The translations under genes were made by a program, and so were the position numbers. Shown here in pieces: positions 52,680-60,123 of a stretch of 64,000 nt of DNA; the stretch's first letter is position 1, and the number at the start of each line of letters is the position of its first letter. The notes under the pieces were generated by a model. That model worked only from the letters and a program-made list of their open reading frames with translations. It had not been told where the DNA came from and did no database searches. The DNA is from SMYC01 sp963578475 (lineage in GTDB: Bacteria > Acidobacteriota > Vicinamibacteria > Marinacidobacterales > SMYC01). The stretch covers positions 1 to 64,000 of the forward strand of contig CAUZCL010000019.1 in the NCBI GenBank assembly GCA_963578475.1. The letters run 5' to 3'.

Positions 52680-53151
52680 TCACTGCTCGGCGCGCTCTCG
52701 CAGCTCTTCCGCCACAAGGACCTGCTCGAGCTTGAACTCTTTTGTGATCTCGTCGATGCGCTCGGCTAGCTCCTCGGAGCTCTTGCGTTCCGCCCGCCGA
52801 TAGGCGAGCTCCCACCCCGAGTCGACCCCTGCGTCAGCGCCGTCGCATCGGGATCCATAACATGAGCTTCGAGGTAGATCCCGTCATCCTCTTCCACCGA
52901 GAACGTGGAGTCTGTGGTCAGCTGTCCGAGGATGTCGGCCTCGAGGACGAGCTTGGCCCGGATGCGTGGCTCGGCGATGTCCACGCCTTCGACAAAGCCG
53001 ATCTCGAACCCGTGCATGCGTATCGGCTCACCGCCTTCGAGACCGTGGCGCTCGTCGAAAAGAACATAGACGAAAGGCTCGTTCACCGGCACGCGCGAGT
53101 GTCTCCGCCGCAAGCGCCGATCAAGAGCGCGAGAACGAGCACGCGTTTCAA
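52680..53151 (-). pseudogene. MlaD/MCE-domain lipoprotein with two frameshifts
   Basis: TTG 53151, behind GAGGTGG, opens a lipoprotein leader KRVLVLALLIGACGGDTRA that then hits TGA. One frame over, the text continues VPVNEPFVYVLFDERHGLEG, IRMHGFEIGFVEGVDIAEPR and LGQLTTDSTFSVEEDDGIYL, a typical MCE (MlaD) domain. Near 52840 a further shift leads to SGWELAYRRAERKSSEELAE and ITKEFKLEQVLVAEELRERA, a coiled-coil end, with the stop at 52680. MCE proteins shuttle lipids between membranes. The start overlaps the stop of the serine hydrolase upstream. Confidence 0.7.
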
Positions 53152-54491
53152 GGAACCACCTCGAGGACACGCCCGATGACTTCATTGATGTAATCCGAGA
53201 ATCCCTCCGGGCTCGGCCCCAGACGCACGACCACCATGTCGCGCGACGGGATGATCGTGGTGCGCTGCCCCATGAAGCCCGACGCCCAATAAGCATCCTC
53301 AGGCACGCGGTCGAGAGCGCCGCCGCGGTTGAGCCAGAACAGACCGCCATAACCTTTGCTGGGATCGCCGGGCGCCGGCTCGGTGATGAAGTCGATCCAA
53401 TCTTCAGGCAACAGCCGCTCGCCTTCCCATACCCCGTCCCACAAATGAAGAAGCCCGAACCGCGTCCAGTCCATCGCGGAACCATAGTCGTAGCCCGTCA
53501 TGATGAAGTTACCATAAGCGTCCGTCTCGAGCACATAGTCGCGCGCGCCGATCTTGTCGAATAGCGCCTCGCGCGGAAAGGCAAGGTAGCTCTCGCCGCG
53601 GGCTTCGACAATTTGGCGAATGATGCGACCGAGCGTGAGCGGGTCGGAGTTGCGGTAGCGAAACTGGCTGTCTGGAGGGATCTCGAGCGGTTGACCCACC
53701 GCGTGCTCGAAGATGTTGATGGCATCGTGATAAATGCGAAAGTGCTCGTTCTCCGTGGTCCACGAATTCGAGTTGTCGATTCCGTAATTCTTGAAGTCGA
53801 GCCCGCTCGACATGCGCAAGAGATGCTTCACTTGGATCGCGCGGCGCGGGTCGCCTTCGCCGTGCCATTCCGACACGGGCGCGCGGTCATCGACGCTCAG
53901 CTCTCCTTGGTGCACGAGGATGCCGATGAGCGCCGAAGTGATGCTCTTGCCTTGCGACCAGCTAATCTGCGGCGTGTTCTTGGAGAAGCCTTCGGCGTAA
54001 CGTTCGCCGATGATCTTCCCTTTGTGAACGACGACGAGCGCTCTCGTGTACTGCGTTTTCTGTGCCATCGCCCAATCGAGCGCGTCGTCGATCTCGGGTA
54101 CGAGAGCGTAAGCGCCGGCATCCCCAGTGGGCCAATCTTGTGAATCGGCGTCGGGAAGCTTCGACTGGAGCTTCATGGGCTCGAAGAAAACGTCGTTCGC
54201 GCCTTGGGGAAGAATGGTGCAGCCCTGGTCGCCGTTATATTGCGCCGTCCACGAGGGGCCAGAAGCCATCCAAACCCGCGCGGTCTTTTTGTCCATGTCG
54301 ACGGCGTACTCGAAGTCATCCCCCCACTGGAAAAAGTCGAAGCGTTTTATGTCGTGGTCAATGACCACTTCCGGACTTCGGACCAAGTCACGTCCGACGA
54401 CGAAAACTCCCGAGCAAAGATGGTGCGCCGACATGGCAAGCTGATGGTTGGGCGCGGTGACGAGGGCGAGGGCAGCGAGTATGAGGTGCAT
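53148..54491 (-). CDS. Serine hydrolase, beta-lactamase class C/esterase family
   Basis: 447 residues with a Sec signal. Residues up to about 135 form an unusual N-terminal domain; the rest is a penicillin-binding-protein-like hydrolase. The SxxK is in ISWSQGKSITSALIG, the YxN in FRYRNSDPLTLG, and the third motif is YWASGFMGQRTT in place of HTG, as in many esterase-type members. Probably a periplasmic esterase or peptidase rather than an antibiotic resistance enzyme. The TTG of the MCE remnant overlaps its stop. Confidence 0.9.
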   Translation of the reverse strand: MHLILAALALVTAPNHQLAMSAHHLCSGVFVVGRDLVRSPEVVIDHDIKRFDFFQWGDDFEYAVDMDKKTARVWMASGPSWTAQYNGDQGCTILPQGANDVFFEPMKLQSKLPDADSQDWPTGDAGAYALVPEIDDALDWAMAQKTQYTRALVVVHKGKIIGERYAEGFSKNTPQISWSQGKSITSALIGILVHQGELSVDDRAPVSEWHGEGDPRRAIQVKHLLRMSSGLDFKNYGIDNSNSWTTENEHFRIYHDAINIFEHAVGQPLEIPPDSQFRYRNSDPLTLGRIIRQIVEARGESYLAFPREALFDKIGARDYVLETDAYGNFIMTGYDYGSAMDWTRFGLLHLWDGVWEGERLLPEDWIDFITEPAPGDPSKGYGGLFWLNRGGALDRVPEDAYWASGFMGQRTTIIPSRDMVVVRLGPSPEGFSDYINEVIGRVLEVVP

Positions 54492-54619
54492 AACGATAAC
54501 TATAATCGCTGTTCCCTTTTTGGGATACCGTCTGCGGTCGCGTGTTTCTCAGAGGTAGGCTTTGCGGTTGAGCCTGGCGCGGATTAACCTCGAAATGCCA
54601 CGATCGCGGAAGGTCTGAG

Positions 54620-55249
54620 ATGGTACTTGGAGAAGGAACGCTTACGTTCAGGGAGTTCGCCGCGAAAGAGAAGCTGCCTCTCTCCGGCATACACAACGCT
54701 GTAGTGGAATTCCTTCAGGGCCGTGACGATGCTGTCATGAATGGTGCGCAAGCAGAGAACGCCTATGTCGACGAGCCTCGAATGACTTAGGATGTTGACA
54801 TTCTCTCAGATCGCGCATCCGCTGGCCGCGGAACTGAGCGGCCCTCTTCATGCGCTCTTCCGAATATCGATACGCGTTCGGACGATCGAAGACGGATTGG
54901 CATTTCGCGTCTATCAGGTCCGTAAGCCGAAGAATCGCCATTTCGTCGATATTCGTATGGTCGAGGAGCTCCCCCCGCTCGACGAATCTCCAAAATCTTG
55001 GTCATGACGCCGGACGCGCTCATCGCGTCGAAAGTCATTGCGTTTCATCAGCGGCGTGGAAAACCGAAATCTGGTACCGACTGGCGCGACATCGCGATGC
55101 TATTGCTCGCTTTTCCCGAGCTGAAATCGGATCCTGGCCCGGTTACCGACAGCCTTGTAGGCGCCGGCGTTGAGCACGCAATTCTGAGCAAGTGGAAAGA
55201 GTTGTCGTCCCAGGAAATGCTCCCGGAAGAAGAAGACGCCGGGTACTGA
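54620..55249 (+). pseudogene. Nucleotidyltransferase-like protein with one TAG and two frameshifts
   Basis: From ATG 54620 (GGAAGG upstream): VLGEGTLTFREFAAKEKLPL, VVEFLQGRDDAVMNGAQAEN, YVDEPRMT, then TAG at 54788-54790 directly before DVDIL. In related uncharacterised proteins this position is Q. After a shift the next frame reads PLAAELSGPLHALFRISIRV and VRKPKNRHFVDIRMVEELPP; a second shift restores VMTPDALIASKVIAFHQRRG and GTDWRDIAMLLLAFPELKSD to 55249. The D-x-D after the stop suggests a nucleotidyltransferase fold. A single intact gene was clearly here once. Confidence 0.75.
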
Positions 55250-55263
55250 GCTCGGCCGCGTAG

Positions 55264-56560
55264 CTAGGGCTTGTCGTCGTTCATCCAATCGAGGACCACT
55301 TGAACGGGAGTGGTCGCGGCGTCCTCGACGGGAACGATAGCGATGAATCGCTCACCGTTTGCACTGACGTTATAGTGATAGTGCGAGCCGCCTCTGCCGA
55401 TGATGGACTGGTAGAACACGTTGAACGGGTCCAATTGCATCGCTCGGTCGAGCTCCGCCATGGCTGCATCGGAACGGTTCAAAGAGATCAAGAAGTCCGA
55501 GTAGAAGAAGTGGCCGTCCGCGTAATTCGGGTTGAGCTCGATGGCACGTCGGAACGCCTTCTCCGCGCTTGCAATGTCCCAATCGTGGACGAATCGGACG
55601 TTGCCGAGAGTTCCATGAGCTTCCGCGAGCGTATCTCCCAGAGCCATCGCGTCGAGCACGGAGACCTTCATTTGGGCAAACGCCTCGGGTGGGGGAGTCA
55701 AGCCGAATTCGCCACGGGAAAAACCAAATATCGGCGATGCCCACGTGCGCGAGCGCGTAGTGGCGGTCTTTTAAAAGGGCGAGCTGAAAGTACTCCAGCG
55801 CGGTGTCGAGATGGTCTTTCGAGAGCTTGTACCAGTGAAAACGGCCCTTTAGATATGCCTCGTAGGCTTCGAGGTTCACTGTGCGGGCTGAAGCGAGTCT
55901 CTGCGTATCTTCCGGCGTCAACGCCACGTGGATCTCGGACGCGATGGTACGGGCAAGCTCGGTTTGTAGCGCGAGGACATCCCGCAGATCGCGGTCGTAA
56001 CTCTCGGCCCAAAGGTGTTCATCCGATTTGCCGTCGATGAGCTGAACGGTGATGCGAACCCGATCGGCCACACGCATCACGGAGCCCTCGATGACGGCGT
56101 CCACACCGAGCTCCCGTGCAATCTGCGGAATCGATTGCTCCGCTCCCTTGTAACGCAATACGGACCGACGCGATATCACCTTCAAGGCGCCGATTTTGGA
56201 TAGTCCTTGAGGAGCGCGTCGTGCATGCCGTGGACGAAATATTCCTGCGCTGGATCGCGCGTAAGGTTGTCGAGAGGCAGGACGGCAAGCCAAAACTCGC
56301 TCCTGCTGTTGGGGTCCGAAGGTGCGTGATGCAAGCTCTCTCTCGGACGACGGCTTTTCCTTCAGGCGTCGAGCTCGGAATGATAGGCATACACTGTTGC
56401 CTGCTTGTCGTGCACGTGATGGTGGAGAGGCAGTCCTTCCTTCTTCTCCCATCGTCGCACGGTGCTCGTGTCGCGATCCAGGTAAACGGCGATCTCTTCC
56501 AGGATTCGAGCCGTCCGCCGGAAGGGGAGCTGGGCTTCATGCTGCGCAGTCTAATGGTGT
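55264..56560 (-). pseudogene. HTH-TolB-TPR regulator, shattered, with a PD40 tail
   Basis: Three frames together read a large regulator. The 5' end has a MerR/AlpA-like helix-turn-helix (ARILEEIAVYLDRDTSTVRR, EKKEGLPLHHHVHDKQ) ending in TGA where related proteins have Trp. Then ALKVISRRSVLRYKGAEQSI, RELGVDAVIEGSVMRVADRV and LWAESYDRDLRDVLALQTEL form the TolB-like domain; EYFQLALLKDRHYALAHVGI and AFRRAIELNPNYADGHFFYS are TPRs. At about 55370 a PD40-type tail (SANGERFIAIVPVED) replaces the normal end. Several frameshifts separate the parts, so it cannot be functional. Confidence 0.75.
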
Positions 56561-56663
56561 GCACCTTTGCGCGCAAAGGTGCTCAAAGACAAGCCTTTGC
56601 CGTCGCGGCTATTGACGGGATGGCACGTCCCTAGTAGCGTGCCTATCAGATAAGGAGGACGCA

Positions 56664-57071
56664 ATGGAGACTAAGTTGGATTCCAAATTCACGGCTGGTA
56701 GCGAGCTCTTGGAAGAGTACGGGGCTGCCTTGACCTCGGGCGATTTTGAACGCTGGATTTCGCTATGGACCGAGTCGGGCACGCAAATGGCGCCCGACTC
56801 TCCGACACGCACGAGCAGGGAAGAGATTCGAGCCGCCATGGAACCCGTTTTCGATCTCTACGACCACAAAATGTCCGTCCATCCCCGAGACGCTCGGCTC
56901 GCGGCCGACTGGGGCTTCGTTCGGGGAGAGTTCACACATGAGTTGAGCTCGAAAGAGAACGGGGCAGGTTCGCGTCGCGTCGGCAAGTTCTTGACGATCG
57001 TGGAGAAGCAAAGCGACGGAACCTGGAAGATCGCTTGCGATTGCTTCAACTACGGCGCCCCGGCTGAATAG
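56664..57071 (+). CDS. NTF2-like/SnoaL-like protein
   Basis: 135 residues, a single NTF2-like cone fold (DUF4440/SnoaL type): LEEYGAALTSGDFERWISLW, MAPDSPTRTSREEIRAAME, and the last strand EKQSDGTWKIACDCFNY. The AGGAGG ribosome site is ideal. Such proteins bind small hydrophobic ligands or act as isomerases; no role can be assigned. It is followed after 74 bases by a related but truncated paralogue. Confidence 0.75.
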   Translation: METKLDSKFTAGSELLEEYGAALTSGDFERWISLWTESGTQMAPDSPTRTSREEIRAAMEPVFDLYDHKMSVHPRDARLAADWGFVRGEFTHELSSKENGAGSRRVGKFLTIVEKQSDGTWKIACDCFNYGAPAE

Positions 57072-57145
57072 GCGACCGCGACAAGCGCTCGTCACCGGGC
57101 AGATCTTGGGTTGAAAGAATAAAGACAAACTTCGAGGACGATAAA

Positions 57146-57445
57146 TTGAGTCGAGAAGAGATCGACCGGGCATGCGCGGAGATCACGGCTGGCTGGCTGA
57201 ACAGTGATCCCGATGCAATCATGGGTCATGTGACGGATGACGCTATGTTCCTCGGTCCGCATGAGCCACGGGTAAATGGCGGGCCCGCCATCCGCGCCTG
57301 GCTCGAGAGTTTTTTCTCACAGGTGAAGATGACCAAAGTCGACAGGGTCGATGACCGCGACCTCGTGATCTCTGGTGATCTGGCGGTCGAACGGAGCTCC
57401 TACGATTGGAGATCGGATTGGTGTTCGGTGGTGGCTTCCTTTTGA
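57146..57445 (+). pseudogene. Second NTF2-like protein, 3' end lost
   Basis: TTG 57146 behind GAGGACG opens SREEIDRACAEITAGWLNSD, MGHVTDDAMFLGPHEPRVNG and RAWLESFFSQVKMTKVDRVD, the first two thirds of an NTF2-like fold. After ERSSYDW the sequence no longer matches (RSDWCSVVASF, stop), so the last strands are lost at about 57410. Confidence 0.7.
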
Positions 57446-57489
57446 TCTCTGCGCACACGTGTGCGCCCGTTCGTCGATTGTACCTCCGC

Positions 57490-57663
57490 CCCAACCGTCC
57501 TAATACCGTGGACGGCGGTACCGAGCCCGTTTGGGTGCGAAACGGCGCCGAGCTGTTCTACCGCGACGAGGTCTCTTGGTGGACTCACAAGATTCGAGGC
57601 CTACACTGCAACAATTTCATCATGGCCCAAAAGACCAACGCCTTTTACGGCGCACACTCGCCG
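57490..57663 (+). pseudogene. Joint of PD40-propeller fragment and pterin dehydratase tail
   Basis: In one open frame, NTVDGGTEPVWVRNGAELFY is a PD40 blade, near-identical to SVDGGNEPVWTRNGAELFY at about 59750. It is joined directly to VSWWTHKIRGLHCNNFIMAQ and KTNAFYGAH, the C-terminus of pterin-4a-carbinolamine dehydratase (compare 35429-35514). Neither parent gene is complete. The following 200 bases up to the peroxiredoxin end hold no gene I can name. Confidence 0.7.
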
Positions 57664-57861
57664 GCGCGACCATCCTGGAAAATCGCTTCCTCGGACCCGT
57701 TCTCCCGTCGGCGAATCGGGACGAGGCGAAAGCCGCCGGTAACAACTCCCCTTACCCACCGCATCAGCCCGCGACCCTGCCCGGACGGATCGGCGCTATT
57801 CGATGTGGATCCCCCGGCCTGACGCCGGGGAATCGCCTAAAAAGCTCCGTGCAGCGCGGGC

Positions 57862-58503
57862 TTACGCGTCGCGATTCGGCTGCGGGGTAATGCGCAAGTA
57901 GGGTTTCACTTCTTTGAAACCCTTGGGAAACTTCTTTTCCGCCTCTTCGTTGCTCACCGAAGGTACGATGATGACGTCATCGCCGTCCTTCCAGTTCACG
58001 GGTGTCGCCACCTGATAATTCGCGGTCAGCTGTAGCGAGTCGATCACGCGCAGGATCTCGTCGAAGTTGCGTCCAGTGCTCGCCGGGTACGTAATGGTGA
58101 GCTTTACTTTCTTGTCCGGACCTATCACGAAAACCGATCGCACTGTCATCGTGTCGTTGGCTTCCGGATGGATCATGTCGTAGAGGTCCGACACCTTCCG
58201 ACTGGCGTCGTCGATGAGGGGGAAGTTGACGGCCACCCCCTGGGTCTCTTCGATGTCTTTGGACCACTTCTCGTGATCACCGACTTTGTCCACGCTGAGC
58301 CCCACGACTTTGACGTTCCTCTTGTCGAACTCGCTCTTGAGCTTTGCTACTTCACCCAGCTCGGTGGTGCAGACTGGCGTGAAGTCCTTGGGGTGCGAGA
58401 ACAACACGGCCCAACCATCCCCAATCCAGTCGTGAAACTGAATGGAACCCTCCGTCGTATCGGCTTTGAAATCGGGAGCCGTATCTCCCAAACGAGTTGC
58501 CAT
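57862..58503 (-). CDS. 1-Cys peroxiredoxin (Prx6 type)
   Basis: 213 residues. Reduces peroxides through the peroxidatic cysteine in FTPVCTTELGEVAKL; the arginine needed later is in TVRSVFVIGPDKK, and the C-terminal arm (VNWKDGDDVIIVPSVSNEEA) is the Prx6 signature. The protein has only this one cysteine, so it needs an external reductant. ATG 58503 follows AAAGGAGAGG. It stands alone. Confidence 0.94.
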   Translation of the reverse strand: MATRLGDTAPDFKADTTEGSIQFHDWIGDGWAVLFSHPKDFTPVCTTELGEVAKLKSEFDKRNVKVVGLSVDKVGDHEKWSKDIEETQGVAVNFPLIDDASRKVSDLYDMIHPEANDTMTVRSVFVIGPDKKVKLTITYPASTGRNFDEILRVIDSLQLTANYQVATPVNWKDGDDVIIVPSVSNEEAEKKFPKGFKEVKPYLRITPQPNRDA

Positions 58504-58972
58504 GGCACCTCTCCTTTAAAAAGCGATCATAGTTTAATGAGTGAATCGGTGCATTCCGCTTCCACAGACTCAACTTATGAGTTGCAGACTACAGCGAGAC
58601 TGTGCGTTTTTCCAACTATTTTTACGACTGCGCGGTCCCGCAGTGTCGGTCGCCCGGCCTGCCCTCAATATCTCGTGGGTCAGGCTGTGTCAGCCACTAG
58701 ACGCGGAGCTTCACTGGCGCGGTTTCGTAGTTGAGTCACAGCGACTGGGGTAGATGGCTTCGAGGATCTCGTAACGGCCGAGACGATGTCAGGGTTGAAG
58801 TGCCATCAGACGGCTTGCTATAGGGTGGGTTGGCCGACCATGCTGAGGACACGTTGCTCTTCGAGTTGACGATTTCAACAGGGACGAACCGAAGGTTCAA
58901 ACCTTCCAGATCTGACTCAAGTGTAAATATTTGCATTCTTCTGTTTAGGCTTCTTTTTAGGAGGCGATTGTC
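58504..58972. other. Intergenic region without a recognisable gene
   Basis: 470 bases between the peroxiredoxin start and the sulfotransferase remnant. Weakly coding-looking stretches on the plus strand (FELTISTGTNRRFK about 58855-58895) match nothing I know. GAAGGTT/AACCTTC at 58891-58906 forms a short palindrome of the same kind as at 30467. Confidence 0.4.
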
Positions 58973-59320
58973 ATGGACGTGCGGTTTTCCCAACTTCTCT
59001 CCACGAGCATCCTCGGGTTCTCCGTGATCATCGCGACCGCTTGCGGTGATCGAACACCGCCGGTCATCCAAGAGCTCGCGATCGCTTCTAACCCCAACCC
59101 GGCGGCACCACTCGCGGCGATACTCTCGCTGCGAACAGACGCGCCGGTGAGGGTTCGGTTGCGCATAGAAGACGGCTCTGACGAGTGGGACTCCTCGAGA
59201 AGCGACCGCTTGGAGTCTGAGCAGAGCATTACCGTTTTGAAACTGCGCGCGGGGACGAGCCACCGCATCCGTGCCGTCGTTTCCGACGCGGCTGGACGAC
59301 GTGTGGCTTCTCGGCTCGAC
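58973..59320 (+). pseudogene. Arylsulfotransferase (ASST) N-terminal fragment
   Basis: From ATG 58973 behind AGGAGG: a lipoprotein-type signal (ILGFSVIIATAC), then LAIASNPNPAAPLAAILSLR, APVRVRLRIEDG, ITVLKLRAGTSHRIRAVVSD. This is the N-terminal immunoglobulin-like domain found in bacterial aryl-sulfate sulfotransferases. It breaks off at about 59290-59320; the catalytic propeller is missing, and a PD40 fragment in another frame follows. Confidence 0.65.
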
Positions 59321-60098
59321 ACGAGGCACATTGGCGCGGCAAACATTGGAGAACGAAAATCTTTTCCCTCTTTGGAGCGCGGACGAGTCTCACGCCGTGA
59401 TGAGTTACCAGGCGACGGGGCCGCCGAACCTTCACATCCTTACTCTGAACGGAAACGGGGAAACCACGCGGCTTCTCGAGAGCGAGCACGAACAGTTCCC
59501 AACATCGTGGTCCGCCAATGGGAGGTTTATCGCGTACACCGACTATAACCCTGAGACGGGCCCCGATATTTGGATCGTCGACATGGAAGGGGAGGCGCTA
59601 GGGACGCCGTTTCAGGCGACTGCGTTTCAGGAGACCCACGGGGTTTTCTCGCCCGACGGGAAATGGTTGGCGTACGTGTCCAATGAGACCGGACGTAAGG
59701 AGGTTTACGTTAGATCTACGTCGGGGCCAGGAAAGCATCTCCTTTCTGTGGACGGCGGCAACGAGCCCGTTTGGACGCGCAACGGAGCCGAGCTGTTCTA
59801 TCGAAACCAGAACAAGATGATGGTGGTTGCGGTGGAGACCGAGCCGATCTTTCGTCCGCAGACTCCGCAATTGCTGTTCGAGAAGGCAGCCACGCGAAAC
59901 TTGAATGAAACGCTCGTTGCTCAGTACGACGTCTCACTCGATAGACAGCGTTTCCTGATGCTCGAGCCAGTGGAGCCCGTCGACGCCACCGAAATTACGC
60001 TGGTACAAAATTGGTTTCAGGAACTGAAACGGCTCGCCCCACCGCCAATTAGGCCTGGAAAGCGCGCCCTCACTTTGACAACCACCGACCGGCCGTGA
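59290..60098 (+). pseudogene. PD40/TolB-like propeller, C-terminal half
   Basis: An open frame of about 270 codons without its own start region: DVWLLGSTRGTLARQTL, LFPLWSADESHAVMSYQATG, PTSWSANGRFIAYTDYNPET, GVFSPDGKWLAYVSNETGRK, FYRNQNKMMVVAVETE and the final LVQNWFQELKRLAP. These are the last blades and the tail of the serine/threonine-kinase or winged-helix PD40 proteins that are abundant in Acidobacteriota. The kinase or DNA-binding part is replaced by the sulfotransferase fragment in another frame. It could be translated from an internal start, but not as a closed propeller. Confidence 0.7.
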
Positions 60099-60123
60099 TA
60101 CCAAACCAATTGGGAGGGTACCC

